Positions 19,073 through 28,209 of a stretch of DNA of 64,000 nucleotides are shown here, piece by piece. Location: positions 1-64,000 of the forward strand of contig JANQED010000167.1 in the NCBI GenBank assembly GCA_028278545.1, read 5' to 3'. A program made the translations under genes and the position numbers. The stretch comes from Anaerolineales bacterium (lineage in GTDB: Bacteria > Chloroflexota > Anaerolineae > Anaerolineales > UBA11858). Under the pieces are notes generated by a model. That model ran no database searches. It was not told the origin of the DNA and worked only from the letters and a program-made list of their open reading frames with translations. Numbering within the stretch: the stretch's first letter is position 1; each line of letters begins with the position of its first letter.

Positions 19073-19906
19073 ATGAAAAATTCTGTAAAGCTTAGCTTGT
19101 CCATAATATTCATTTTGCTGCTTTCCATGACCTGGAGCGTGTTTGTCGCTGCTCAAGAAGAGCAGGATGAGCAATGGCTGTTAGGCGCCCAGGTTTATGC
19201 TGAGAATTGTGCGGTCTGTCATGGAACTGACGGTGAAGGCCGCGTCGGCGCTACCTTGTCGAAGGATTGGCCTTCTATCCGGCCCGACCTGCTGACGAAG
19301 GACACAATCGAAAAGGGTGTCCCTGGCTCCCTAATGCCTGCCTGGGGGCAGACCAATGGCGGCCCGCTGTCTGATGAAGAGATCGAAGCGGTGGTCTACT
19401 ATATCCTCAGTTGGCAGACGGGCGGCGCGCCAGAGATCACCCCCGTGCTCACTTCAACCTCTCGTCCACCAGTGTCGCCTGTTCCTGGCGTGGAGGGTGA
19501 CCCCAATCAAGGGGGCGTGCTGTACGATCAAAATTGTGCTGTTTGCCATGGAGAGAACGGCGAAGGTCGCATTGGCGCTACTTTGGCCCAGGCGTGGCCT
19601 TCGATCCGGCCTGACCTGACGATTAAGAGCACCATTGAAAGGGGCGTCGATGGGTCTGTGATGCCGGCCTGGAGCCAGGTCAATGGTGGGCCATTGAAAG
19701 AAAGTGAGATTGAGAACTTGGTTGCTTTCTTGCTGAGTTGGGATGCTGATGAGGCTGCCGAGGGAGCTGAACAACCGACCTCGACCCCTGAAACGGAGTC
19801 TCCCTTCTCGGGCTTAGCAGGTGTTGTCTTCGCGGTCGTGGCTTTTGTGCTGCTGATTGGCGTATTCCTATTGGGGCAGCGCATAAGCGAATTGAGACAG
19901 GAATGA
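19073..19906 (+). CDS. Diheme cytochrome c with duplicated domain and C-terminal anchor
   Basis: A signal peptide (MKNSVKLSLS start, hydrophobic core to about residue 26) precedes two nearly identical c domains. The heme motifs are CAVCH at about 46-50 and 155-159. Both domains share GEGRxGATL and WPSIRPDL, so the gene arose by an internal duplication. A Pro/Thr linker joins the domains, and a C-terminal helix anchors the protein. A GTG 33 bases upstream is in frame but would spoil the signal peptide, so I chose the ATG. It probably carries electrons from the bc complex to the oxidase. Confidence 0.9.
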   Translation: MKNSVKLSLSIIFILLLSMTWSVFVAAQEEQDEQWLLGAQVYAENCAVCHGTDGEGRVGATLSKDWPSIRPDLLTKDTIEKGVPGSLMPAWGQTNGGPLSDEEIEAVVYYILSWQTGGAPEITPVLTSTSRPPVSPVPGVEGDPNQGGVLYDQNCAVCHGENGEGRIGATLAQAWPSIRPDLTIKSTIERGVDGSVMPAWSQVNGGPLKESEIENLVAFLLSWDADEAAEGAEQPTSTPETESPFSGLAGVVFAVVAFVLLIGVFLLGQRISELRQE

Positions 19907-19923
19907 TTTGTTAAGGTAATTTT

Positions 19924-20937
19924 ATGAGACATTTTATTTTTGCAGCCCTTCTTGTAGCGGCCCTCACCGTACTGGGTATTCTCGGACTTGAGCAGGCCCG
20001 ATTGCTGCCTGAACAGGCCAGTTTACAGGCCGTAGGCATCGACTGGCTGTTTAGCCTGCATTTCAAGGTGATCGCCTTTCTATTTGCATTGATTGTCGGC
20101 TTCATGCTCTACAGCATTTTCGTCTTCCGCCGCAGGGAAGGTGATACCACTGATGGCGATCATATAGAAGGTAACACCTCACTGGAGGTGTTGTGGACCG
20201 TCGTCCCCTTGGGGGTGGTGTTGTATTTCTCATTTTTGGGTGCCCAGGTTTTGGGCGATGTCGAACGCATCGACCCGCTGGCCCTCGAAGTCGATGTGAT
20301 CGGCTCGCAGTGGGCCTGGCGTTTTGAGTATCCTGATTACGATGTGGTCTCCACTACGCTTGTGTTGCCCGTTGACCAGCAGGCGGTGTTGCGCCTCTCT
20401 TCGACGGATGTGATTCATTCCTTCTGGGTTCCAGAGTTTCGTGTCAAACAAGATGTGCTGCCCGGCGATGAAAATATGATCCGGGACTTGCGCGTCACGC
20501 CCACGGAAGTTGGTGAATACACCGTCCGGTGCGCCGAGCTTTGCGGTACGCAACACGCTTACATGACCGCGCCGGTTGTGGTCGTGCAAGAGGATGAATT
20601 TCAGACTTGGCTCGAAGAGCAGGCTGCTGCTATCCCGGAAGACCCAGTTGAACGCGGCCGCTTGTGGGCAGAGCAAAATGCCTGTTTGACTTGTCACTCC
20701 ATTGATGGCTCAAAGCTGGTCGGCCCGACTTGGCTGAACGTGTATGGCAGCCAGGAGATCATGGAAGATGGCTCAACTGTCATCGTAGATGATGCATATA
20801 TCTACGAATCGATCCGCGAGCCAGCCCTGAGGATCGTAGAGGGCTATCCGCCGGCCATGGTGCCTGGACTTGGCGAGAACCTTTCAGATGAACAGATCGC
20901 GGACATTATTGCCTTCATCAAGAGTTTGAAAGAGTGA
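19924..20937 (+). CDS. coxB: Cytochrome c oxidase subunit II with fused cytochrome c (caa3 type)
   Basis: A signal/anchor helix and a second helix (about 45-68) precede the CuA domain. Copper ligands are His165, Cys203, Cys207, His211 and Met214 in the CAELCGTQHAYM block. A C-terminal cytochrome c domain follows, with CLTCH at 254-258 and Met in PAMVPG. The fusion makes this a caa3 oxidase that takes electrons from a membrane cytochrome rather than needing a soluble one. It follows the diheme cytochrome gene by 17 bases. Confidence 0.96.
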   Translation: MRHFIFAALLVAALTVLGILGLEQARLLPEQASLQAVGIDWLFSLHFKVIAFLFALIVGFMLYSIFVFRRREGDTTDGDHIEGNTSLEVLWTVVPLGVVLYFSFLGAQVLGDVERIDPLALEVDVIGSQWAWRFEYPDYDVVSTTLVLPVDQQAVLRLSSTDVIHSFWVPEFRVKQDVLPGDENMIRDLRVTPTEVGEYTVRCAELCGTQHAYMTAPVVVVQEDEFQTWLEEQAAAIPEDPVERGRLWAEQNACLTCHSIDGSKLVGPTWLNVYGSQEIMEDGSTVIVDDAYIYESIREPALRIVEGYPPAMVPGLGENLSDEQIADIIAFIKSLKE

Positions 20938-21067
20938 TGTCAAGCGCCTGATTAGCCAGGAGCGAAAAGACAACAGATTGGCAAGGTCAGGCGCGATTAG
21001 TACCGTCATTGTTACGATTTATTAAGCTGGAAATCTTGGAGTAGTACAGATAGCAGAGGACAAAAGC

Positions 21068-22927
21068 ATGGCAATTTTCTCCTTGGGTTTATTCACAGGT
21101 CTCCTATACCAGATCGTCGGCACTCTGGTTGGCATGGGACTGGTCATGCTGATCAGGCTGCTGATGGGGATTCCGGTGTGGAATCCCGAGCCGGTCTGGG
21201 TGGTGGGGATGTTGTTCGGCACGCTGGCCTTCATGGTGGGAACCGGCTCGGTGGATGATTGGTTTAAGTGGGCCAAAGGTGAGCCGACCACTGATGAGCA
21301 TCATAGCGATCCCCGCCTCACGGGCTTGAAGAAATATCTCGCCCTTTCCTTCGATCACAAGGTCATTGGCATCCAATATGGGCTATGGGCTTTGGTGATG
21401 ATCACCGTTGCCGGCTCCTTCGCGCTCACCTTCCGCACCGAATTGGCTGCCCCCGATCTTCAATTCCTGCAGCCAGACTTATACAACACTTTCATGAGTC
21501 TGCATGGCATTGTGATGATCATGGGAATCTTGCTGGGGGTGGCAGCCATGTCGAACTACCTGGTGCCCTTGATGATTGGTGCTAGCGACATGGCCTTCCC
21601 TCGTCTCAACGCTTTCGCTTTCTGGCTGAATGTGCCCAGCGGCATCATTTTATTGAGCAGTATCTTCTTCGGGGGCTTCGATACCGGCTGGACCGGCTAC
21701 CCGCCTCTCAGTGATCAAGCGCCCCTAGGGATGCAGATGTTCTTCATTGGCGTGTACATCTTTGGGCTTTCGTCTATCTTGGGGTCATTGAATATCCTCG
21801 TCACTATCTTCCGCATGCGTGCCCCGGGGATGATCCTTTTCCGCATGCCCGTCTTCGTATGGACTGCCTTAGCCACCTCCATCATTAGCCTGACGGCCAC
21901 GCAGCTCATTGGGTTGTCATTTCAGATGGTTATGTTCCAGCGTCTGTTTGGGATGGGCTTTTTCAGACCTGAAGTCGGGGGCAATGTGATCCTATTTCAA
22001 CATCTATTCTGGTTCTACTCGCACCCGGCAGTGTACGTGTTTATTCTGACCGGCCTGGGCGTGATCAGTGAGTTGCTGCCGGTGTTCGTGCGCAAGCCCC
22101 TGTTTGGCTATAGGTGGGTGGCGCTTTCCTCGTTGGCGATCGCATTGGTGGGTTTCTTCGTCTGGGCGCACCATATGTTCGCTTCGGGGATGGAGACCTA
22201 CCTGCGAGTGCCCTTCATGTTCAGTACATTGCTGGTGGCGGTGCCTACGGGGATCAAGTTCTTCAGTTGGGTAGGGACGATGTGGCGCGGAAAGATGACC
22301 TTCCAGACCCCCATGCTCTTTGTGCTGGGCGGCATTTCCGTCTTCTTGCTGGGCGGCTTGAGTGGCCCGCCAAATGGGACCGTCGCCACAGACTTGCACC
22401 TTCACGATACTTACTGGATTGTGGGGCACTTCCACGCCACCATGTTCGGCGGTTTCGTTTTCCCCTTTTTCGCCGCCATTTATTACTGGTTCCCCAAGAT
22501 GACCGGCCGCATGTACAACGAGAAGTTCGGCAAACTGCACTTCTGGCTGATGCTGCCGGCGTTTTACGTCCAGTCTTTGGGGCAAATGCAGGTTGGGCTG
22601 CTGGGTATGCGCCGCCGTATCGCCGACTACGATGTGGCTTTGGGGATCAGTGCCAGCCAGATGGCGATCACCATCGCCGGTTTTGTGATCGCGGTTTCGG
22701 TGGGCATATTCTTCCTTAATTTATTGGATAGCGCCAAGCGCGGGGAGGTGGCCGAGGCCAATCCCTGGAATTCGCGCTCCCCTGAATGGCAGTTGCCCTC
22801 CCCGGTTCCAGAGCACAATTATGCTGATCACCCCTTTGAGGTGCTTGGGGAACCTTACGACTATGGGCTGGTTGGTTCTGTTTACACAAGCCTGGATCCT
22901 GTTCCCGAACCCTCAGCGACGGATTAG
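21068..22927 (+). CDS. coxA: Cytochrome c oxidase subunit I, A2-type heme-copper oxidase
   Basis: This is the catalytic subunit that reduces O2 and pumps protons. It has about 14 helices in 619 residues, including two extra ones at the N-terminus. Heme a ligand His146 is in SLHGIVM. The CuB/active-site stretch FYSHPAVY (316-323) gives CuB His319 and the cross-linked Tyr323. The distal CuB pair is in WAHHMF and the heme ligands in VGHFHATMFGG. The D-channel glutamate of HPEVY is replaced in a YSHPAVY context, the mark of A2-type oxidases. Confidence 0.97.
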   Translation: MAIFSLGLFTGLLYQIVGTLVGMGLVMLIRLLMGIPVWNPEPVWVVGMLFGTLAFMVGTGSVDDWFKWAKGEPTTDEHHSDPRLTGLKKYLALSFDHKVIGIQYGLWALVMITVAGSFALTFRTELAAPDLQFLQPDLYNTFMSLHGIVMIMGILLGVAAMSNYLVPLMIGASDMAFPRLNAFAFWLNVPSGIILLSSIFFGGFDTGWTGYPPLSDQAPLGMQMFFIGVYIFGLSSILGSLNILVTIFRMRAPGMILFRMPVFVWTALATSIISLTATQLIGLSFQMVMFQRLFGMGFFRPEVGGNVILFQHLFWFYSHPAVYVFILTGLGVISELLPVFVRKPLFGYRWVALSSLAIALVGFFVWAHHMFASGMETYLRVPFMFSTLLVAVPTGIKFFSWVGTMWRGKMTFQTPMLFVLGGISVFLLGGLSGPPNGTVATDLHLHDTYWIVGHFHATMFGGFVFPFFAAIYYWFPKMTGRMYNEKFGKLHFWLMLPAFYVQSLGQMQVGLLGMRRRIADYDVALGISASQMAITIAGFVIAVSVGIFFLNLLDSAKRGEVAEANPWNSRSPEWQLPSPVPEHNYADHPFEVLGEPYDYGLVGSVYTSLDPVPEPSATD

Positions 22928-22991
22928 GCTCGGTCTCGAATCGGGCATTGGCATTCATTCCTTGCTGTAAACGATATTGGAGAGTTGGACA

Positions 22992-23192
22992 ATGGAAGAA
23001 AACGGAAAGAAACAGGCCTATCAGATGGGCTTTTATGTGTTAGTGGTCTTGGCAGTGTTGACCATCGGAGAATATTTGCTCGCGGTGGTGGGCGCTACCT
23101 GGTGGTCGGTGTTGATTTTCATAGCCATTTTGAAAGCCTATTTTGTGGTTCAAAACTATATGCACCTGCCGCGTCTTTTTGAAAGTGAATGA
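22992..23192 (+). CDS. coxD: Cytochrome c oxidase subunit IV (prokaryotic type)
   Basis: A 66-residue protein with two membrane helices, including VLIFIAILKAYFVVQNYMHL, the usual signature of the small bacterial subunit IV of caa3/aa3 oxidases. An in-frame TTG lies 15 bases upstream, but GGAG sits correctly before the ATG chosen here. It lies between coxA and coxC, as expected. Confidence 0.88.
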   Translation: MEENGKKQAYQMGFYVLVVLAVLTIGEYLLAVVGATWWSVLIFIAILKAYFVVQNYMHLPRLFESE

Positions 23193-23212
23193 TGTCTAAC
23201 TGAGAGTTTTCT

Positions 23213-23791
23213 ATGTCTACCGAAACCTTGAAATATCGCTCTGAGTATAAATACAAGCTGGCTACCAACCGTTTGGGCTTATGGTTGTTCATCCTATCCG
23301 ATGCTTTTGTGTTCGGTGGTTTATTAGTTGCCCGGTTCTACCTGCTCGGTGATACCCGCCCAGAGCTCGATCAGACTTTGGGCTTGATCGTGACGTCGAT
23401 TTTGTTGTTGAGCAGCTTCTTCATGAACCGCGCGGAGACAGCCATGGCCCACGGTGACCGCCAAGGTTTCCTGCGCGGCACACTGATCACTCTGGTCTTG
23501 GGTGTCGTCTTTTTGGTAGGTGTCGTGGGTGTTGAATGGCAGATAGCGCCTTTCAAAGCCTCGGACGGTGTGATCGGTTCGATTTTCTACACCATGACCG
23601 GATTTCACGCCTTCCATGTGCTGACTGGCGTGATTTTCCTGGCAGTGGTGTACCGCAATGGACGTAATGGCCACTACTCCGCCGAAGAGCATTGGGCTGT
23701 GGAGGCCTGCGCTGTGTATTGGCACTTCGTCGATGTAGTGTGGATTTTCTTCTACCCGGCGTTATACCTGATCGGTACTGTCGCTGGTTGA
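23213..23791 (+). CDS. coxC: Cytochrome c oxidase subunit III
   Basis: A 192-residue protein with five membrane helices, the short bacterial form lacking the first two helices of mitochondrial COX3. Conserved segments are LWLFILSDAFVFGG near the start, TGFHAFHVLTGVIFL and VYWHFVDVVWIFFYP near the end. It stabilises the proton uptake path of subunit I. It starts 20 bases after subunit IV. Confidence 0.96.
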   Translation: MSTETLKYRSEYKYKLATNRLGLWLFILSDAFVFGGLLVARFYLLGDTRPELDQTLGLIVTSILLLSSFFMNRAETAMAHGDRQGFLRGTLITLVLGVVFLVGVVGVEWQIAPFKASDGVIGSIFYTMTGFHAFHVLTGVIFLAVVYRNGRNGHYSAEEHWAVEACAVYWHFVDVVWIFFYPALYLIGTVAG

Positions 23792-23823
23792 TAAATGACA
23801 TCATTCGGAATGGAGACCAGAAA

Positions 23824-24264
23824 ATGAAATATACGACTGAAATCATCATCGATCTGCCTCGTCAGCGTGTGATCGAACTTTTCGACAACCCCGATAACCT
23901 TGCTAAATGGCAGCCGGGGTTGAAATCTTTCGAGCACTTTGAAGGAGAGTTAGGTCAATCCGGAGCGAAGTCGCGCCTGCTATACGATGAGGGGGGGCGC
24001 GAAATCGAAATGGTGGAAACGATCCTCACTAGCAACTTCCCAGATGAGTTCTCTGGCACTTATGAGGCGAAAGGGGTATTCAACCGCATCAGCAATTACT
24101 TCTATGAAGAGGGTAAAAACCAAACTCGTTGGGTCACCGAGAATGAATTTCGGTTGAGCGGTCTGATGGCTTTGATGGGAATCTTCATGCGCGGCGCTTT
24201 CCCCAAGCAGACCCTGGAGCATATGCAAAATTTCAAGGATTTTGCCGAACGCCAGGGTGCATGA
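23824..24264 (+). CDS. SRPBCC-fold protein in the oxidase operon
   Basis: The 146-residue soluble protein begins KYTTEIIIDLPRQRVIELFDNPDN and has the beta-rich START/polyketide-cyclase layout (SRPBCC superfamily), including the WQPGLKSFEHFEG turn. A frame opens further upstream inside coxC, but GGAG precedes this ATG and the coxC overlap would be 100 bases, so I chose the short form. It overlaps sco by four bases (ATGA). The fold binds hydrophobic ligands. A heme or lipid role in oxidase assembly is only a guess from position. Confidence 0.8.
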   Translation: MKYTTEIIIDLPRQRVIELFDNPDNLAKWQPGLKSFEHFEGELGQSGAKSRLLYDEGGREIEMVETILTSNFPDEFSGTYEAKGVFNRISNYFYEEGKNQTRWVTENEFRLSGLMALMGIFMRGAFPKQTLEHMQNFKDFAERQGA

Positions 24265-24869
24265 GAGCTAGCCTGTTCCTTCAGTTGGGAATTGGCCTTA
24301 TTGTGGGAGTCGTTCTGGCAGTTGTGGGCGTTTTCGTCCTGGAAAAGCCCTACACCTACCAGGGTTCGGTGATCGATCCGCCGTCTCAAGCGGCTGATTT
24401 CACACTCGAGGCCACGGACGGGTTCGTTTTTCGTTTAGCTGAGCAGCGCGGTAAGGTCGTGCTGCTTTTCTTTGGCTACACCCACTGTCCCGATGTCTGT
24501 CCGACCACGCTTTACGACTATAAACAGATCATTGAACAATTGGGAAGACAAGTGGATGATGTGCAATTTGTGTTCGTGACCGTTGACCCGGAGCGAGATA
24601 CCCTTGAACACTTAGCGGCCTATGTGACGGCCTTTGATCCCCGAATCCTTGGGTTGAGCGGGTCGCCGGAGGCATTGAACGAGGTTTATGCTCACTATGG
24701 TGTCTATGTTGAGAAAAAAGATGTCGGCAGCGCGGCCGGATATCTGGTCGATCATACTGCGCGGGTCTATGTGATCGATAGAGATGGGAATCTCAGCTTG
24801 ACCTTCCCTTTCGGGATGGAGGCTGAGGCCATGGCAGAGGATATTTCCCATCTTTTGGAGGAAGGATGA
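24261..24869 (+). CDS. SCO1/SenC copper chaperone for CuA
   Basis: A membrane-anchored thioredoxin-fold protein that inserts copper into the CuA site of subunit II. The CPDVC motif, which binds copper and acts in redox, is in GYTHCPDVCPTT (about residues 70-81). The third copper ligand is the His in LVDHTARVYVID. An N-terminal helix anchors it. Length is 202 residues. It overlaps its neighbours on both sides by four bases, so translation is coupled. Confidence 0.94.
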   Translation: MRASLFLQLGIGLIVGVVLAVVGVFVLEKPYTYQGSVIDPPSQAADFTLEATDGFVFRLAEQRGKVVLLFFGYTHCPDVCPTTLYDYKQIIEQLGRQVDDVQFVFVTVDPERDTLEHLAAYVTAFDPRILGLSGSPEALNEVYAHYGVYVEKKDVGSAAGYLVDHTARVYVIDRDGNLSLTFPFGMEAEAMAEDISHLLEEG

Positions 24870-25396
24870 AAACGAAGGGAAGCAAAAGAACGACATTGAT
24901 GCGTATAGCCGTCGTGTTTCTGGTTTCCTTGATCCTTGTGGGTGCGATCAATGAGGGGGCCTATCTCTTGCTCAAAGATGAGAGTGATCGCGCTCCCCAG
25001 GCCGTAGAATTGCTCATCCCGGCGGGCACGGCTGAAAGAGTCGCTGCGGGTGAGGGGGTGCCTGCCATCCCGGATGAATTGACCTTTGTTGTGGGCGATG
25101 TGTTGCTTGTCGTTAACCAAGATACCGTTGATCATCAACTTGGCCCAATATGGGTTCCCGCCGGGTCTACGGGCAGTCTGGTCTTAGATCAGGCAGACAA
25201 GTTTTCTTATCGTTGCTCTTTCCAGCCATCCCGATACCTGGGTTTGAACGTGCGCGCCGGTACAACGGCCTGGTCGCGCGTCCAGGCTTTGCTGCTGGCG
25301 ACACCGCCAACGGCGGTGCTTTTATTCATTTACAGTTTGTTGATCTTTCCAATGCATGGGAGCAATCCCAAGAAAGATCAGCTTGTTGGCGTATAA
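24866..25396 (+). CDS. Membrane-anchored cupredoxin-like protein, function unknown
   Basis: The 176-residue protein has an N-terminal helix (about 12-31), a central beta domain that looks cupredoxin-like (FVVGDVLLVVNQDTVDHQLG, later FSYRCSFQPS) and a C-terminal helix (about 142-162). A His and a Cys are present in the places expected for a blue-copper site. I do not see the second His or the Met, so copper binding is doubtful. It lies between the copper chaperone gene and SURF1, which suggests a part in oxidase assembly. Confidence 0.6.
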   Translation: MKTKGSKRTTLMRIAVVFLVSLILVGAINEGAYLLLKDESDRAPQAVELLIPAGTAERVAAGEGVPAIPDELTFVVGDVLLVVNQDTVDHQLGPIWVPAGSTGSLVLDQADKFSYRCSFQPSRYLGLNVRAGTTAWSRVQALLLATPPTAVLLFIYSLLIFPMHGSNPKKDQLVGV

Positions 25397-25421
25397 ATTC
25401 CTTGGGGAGGGAAACGAGGAT

Positions 25422-26162
25422 ATGCTAAAATCGTTATTCAGTCGGCGGTGGATATTGACTACATTGATTGCCATTGCTGCCATGGGCGTATTGGTGCGCC
25501 TCGGGCTCTGGCAGCTAGACCGCCTGGAGCAGCGTCGGGCGTTCAATGCGCGTGTGCTGTCGCAGACTGATCAGCCTGTTTTAGATTTGAGTGGCGAGAG
25601 AGTCCCCGATGATATCACCAAGATGGAATATCGGCAGATTGCTGTCCGAGGGAGATATGATCACACTCATGAAGTTGCCCTGCGCAATCAGGTTTGGAAG
25701 GACCTCCCTGGGATACACTTGCTCACCCCTCTGCAGATTGAGGGCAGTGAACAGTTTGTGCTTGTCGATCGTGGCTGGATTCCCCTGGAAGATATCTCGC
25801 CCGAAAAGTGGGGCCAATATCAGGAACTTGGCGTGGTCGAGGTGCGAGGGGTGATCCGCGCCTCCCAGAGCAGCCCGGATTTTGGCGCTCGGGTTGATCC
25901 TACACCCCAGCCTGGTGAATCCCTGACGGCCTGGCACCTGGCCGATATCGAAAGAATTGCTGAGCAAATGCCTTATGACCTCTTGCCGATCTATATTCAA
26001 CAGGCTCCTGGTCCAGCCTGGGTTGACTTGCCATATCGCAGCCAGCCCAACCTGGTGTTGACGGAAGGGCCTCATCTTGGTTATGCTGTACAGTGGTTCA
26101 CCTTTGCGCTCATTTTAGGCGTTGGCTACCCCTTCTATGTCCGTCGCGAGAGCGAATCATGA
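25422..26162 (+). CDS. SURF1 family cytochrome oxidase assembly protein
   Basis: SURF1 proteins help insert heme a into subunit I. The N-terminal helix (SRRWILTTLIAIAAMGVLVRLGLWQLDR) is followed by the QRRAFNARV segment. A periplasmic domain has RYDHTHEVALRNQV and VLVDRGWIPL, and the second helix carries LGYAVQWFTFALILGVGYPFY. Length is 246 residues. GGGGAGG precedes the ATG at the right distance, which decides against an in-frame ATG 66 bases upstream. Its stop overlaps the next start. Confidence 0.93.
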   Translation: MLKSLFSRRWILTTLIAIAAMGVLVRLGLWQLDRLEQRRAFNARVLSQTDQPVLDLSGERVPDDITKMEYRQIAVRGRYDHTHEVALRNQVWKDLPGIHLLTPLQIEGSEQFVLVDRGWIPLEDISPEKWGQYQELGVVEVRGVIRASQSSPDFGARVDPTPQPGESLTAWHLADIERIAEQMPYDLLPIYIQQAPGPAWVDLPYRSQPNLVLTEGPHLGYAVQWFTFALILGVGYPFYVRRESES

Positions 26163-27535
26163 CGAGTGCTAGAAAACCTTTATCTCGATTGATCTATCGT
26201 TCCCCTTTTGCCCGCTTATCCCTGGTGACCTTTGGGGGGATGTTGCTCTTGTTGGTCAGTGGCATCTTCGTGCGCGTTTCCGGCGCGACCTGGGCCTGTT
26301 CATGGTGGCCTTTGTGTGAGCCGTACACCATCTTGCCTGCCACGTCCCTGGAGTGGATTGCGACGGCTCATCGTCTTATCGTTGCCCTGGTTGGCGTGCT
26401 GATGATCCTGCTGCTGGTTCGCGCCTGGCGCTCCCAGCGCAGCCAGACTTCGATCCTGGTCACAACCACGGCGGTTGTGCTGTTGTTCTATTTGCAGGTG
26501 ATGATGGGCGGCATCAAAGTGATGCGTGATTTTCCAAGCTATTTGATCGTGCTGCATAGTTTCACGGCAATAGCAGTATGGATTGCCCTGGCAGCCCAGG
26601 TCTGTCTGGTGGGGCTGGCCGCCCGGACGGAGGAGGAGGAGCAGCGCGAAGCGGTCTCAGTTCAGCGATGGACCAATTTGCTGCGTGATTTTCTAGCGTT
26701 GACAAAACCCATCGTTGTTGCCTTGCTCCTGGTGACCACCTTTGCAGGGATGGTCATTGGGGCCAAGGCCTGGCCGTCGCTTGAGCTTACCCTTTGGGTG
26801 ATGTTGGGAGGCTTCATGGCCGCGGGGGGTTCGAGTGCCATCAATCAGTACATCGATCGCTACGATGACATCAAGATGCAGCGCACCCAAAAACGCCCCA
26901 TCCCCTCTGGGCGTCTGACTCCGGGAGAAGGGTTGGCCTTTGGTGTGGCTATGACGCTGACCTCGTTCTATGTCATGGCGGCTTTTGTTAACTTGTTGGC
27001 GGCTGTCCTTACCCTGGCAGGGATTGTCTACTACGTTCTGCTGTACAGCATTTTTCTGAAGAAATCCACGGTACAGAATATCGTCATTGGCGGCGGCGCG
27101 GGGGCAATCCCTCCCCTGGTGGGCTGGGCCGCCTCGACGGGGGGGCTGAACATCCCCTCGTTGTTCTTGTTTGCGGTGGTCTTCATGTGGACTCCGCCCC
27201 ATTTTTGGGCTTTGGCCATCGTCCGCCGTAAAGATTATGCTCGGGCGGGCGTTCCTATGCTCCCTGTGGTCCGCGGTGAACGTGAAACGCGCTGGCAAAT
27301 CTTCATCTACACAATTGAATTGGTTGGCTTGACGCTTCTAATGCCCCTCTTTGGTTTGGGTGGCGGTATCTACCTGATCGCGGCAGCCGTGTTGGGTGCT
27401 CTGCTGCTCTACTCCGCCTGGAAGGTCTGGAAGCGCGGCGGCAACAAGCTGGCCTGGAAGATGTACCGCCACTCCAGCATGTATCTGGCTTTTTTGTTTG
27501 TAGCTTTGATGGTTGACGCCCTGCTGATATCTTGA
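26159..27535 (+). CDS. ctaB: Fusion of a half-length heme A synthase domain with protoheme IX farnesyltransferase
   Basis: Residues 1-155 form four helices of the CtaA/COX15 type. They include a CSWWPLC cysteine pair (47-53) and likely heme ligands His71 and His133. A charged linker (TEEEEQREAV) leads to residues 178-458, a complete CtaB/heme O synthase with NQYIDRYDDIK (229-239), QRTQKRPIPSGRL and APPLVGW-like segments. Heme is thus farnesylated and perhaps oxidised by one polypeptide. Only half of a usual eight-helix CtaA is present, so it may act as a dimer. The start overlaps the SURF1 stop (ATGA). Confidence 0.92.
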   Translation: MTSARKPLSRLIYRSPFARLSLVTFGGMLLLLVSGIFVRVSGATWACSWWPLCEPYTILPATSLEWIATAHRLIVALVGVLMILLLVRAWRSQRSQTSILVTTTAVVLLFYLQVMMGGIKVMRDFPSYLIVLHSFTAIAVWIALAAQVCLVGLAARTEEEEQREAVSVQRWTNLLRDFLALTKPIVVALLLVTTFAGMVIGAKAWPSLELTLWVMLGGFMAAGGSSAINQYIDRYDDIKMQRTQKRPIPSGRLTPGEGLAFGVAMTLTSFYVMAAFVNLLAAVLTLAGIVYYVLLYSIFLKKSTVQNIVIGGGAGAIPPLVGWAASTGGLNIPSLFLFAVVFMWTPPHFWALAIVRRKDYARAGVPMLPVVRGERETRWQIFIYTIELVGLTLLMPLFGLGGGIYLIAAAVLGALLLYSAWKVWKRGGNKLAWKMYRHSSMYLAFLFVALMVDALLIS

Positions 27536-27565
27536 CCTTTTAGAGGGTTTGGATCACTGGGAATC

Positions 27566-27603
27566 AGAAGTCCAACTTCTCTAAAGAAGTTGGACTTCTT
27601 TTA
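27566..27603 (+). terminator. Strong terminator of the respiratory operon
   Basis: AGAAGTCCAACTTCT and its perfect complement form a 15-bp stem around CTAA, and TTTT follows. It lies between the convergent ctaB and msrB genes. It has no T-tract on the msrB side. Confidence 0.9.
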
Positions 27604-27617
27604 GATAAACGAACGGG

Positions 27618-28019
27618 TTATTCTTCTTCCGGCGCAAAATCCAGCGCCGCCGAATTGATGCAGTAGCGCAAACCAGTTGGCTGGGGGCCGTCATTGAAGA
27701 CATGGCCAAGGTGGGCGTCGCAGCGGCTGCAAAGGACTTCGGTTCGCACCATGCCATGACTGGTATCGGTCTCTGTGCGCACATTGGCCTCCGCTACGGG
27801 TGAATAAAAGCTTGGCCAACCTGAACCTGAATTGTATTTGGTTCCGGAATCAAACAGAACTTCCCCACAGCCAATACACAGAAACTGCCCCTTCTCTTTG
27901 AAGTCGTTGTACTTTCCGGTAAATGGACGTTCGGTCCCCTTCTGGCGGGTGACGTAATACTGCTCGCTGGTCAACTGCTCGCGCCACTCCTGATCGCTTT
28001 TCGTGATTCTATTGCTCAT
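27618..28019 (-). CDS. msrB: Peptide-methionine (R)-S-oxide reductase
   Basis: The enzyme repairs oxidised methionine. Zinc cysteines lie in CIGCGE and [15 protein letters not shown], and the catalytic Cys in [11 protein letters not shown] near the C-terminus. Length is 133 residues, a single-domain MsrB. It is likely cytosolic, with no signal peptide. It faces the respiratory operon across a shared terminator, and an oxidative-repair role next to an oxidase operon makes sense. Confidence 0.95.
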   Translation of the reverse strand: MSNRITKSDQEWREQLTSEQYYVTRQKGTERPFTGKYNDFKEKGQFLCIGCGEVLFDSGTKYNSGSGWPSFYSPVAEANVRTETDTSHGMVRTEVLCSRCDAHLGHVFNDGPQPTGLRYCINSAALDFAPEEE

Positions 28020-28179
28020 TCTTACCTCCGCGAACCAATAACCGACGTGATTCTAACGCGAAATGATCCTTGCTTTTATGAGGATTTGCTGAGAGGGGCA
28101 AAGGTAGCTTGGCCGAGCAGTCTTGATTTACGGCGGGAACAGACTTTGGCGTGTGCTCTTCCCGGATGTATTTCTGCTC

Positions 28180-28208
28180 TTGACAGGCCTGGGATCAGAG
28201 GATAAAAT
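28180..28208 (+). promoter_or_regulatory. Consensus sigma70 promoter of the TetR-ABC exporter operon
   Basis: Perfect TTGACA (28180-28185), a 17-base spacer, then TAAAAT (28203-28208). The TetR ATG is 32 bases after the -10, and the operator palindrome begins two bases after it. Confidence 0.8.
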
Positions 28209-28209
28209 A

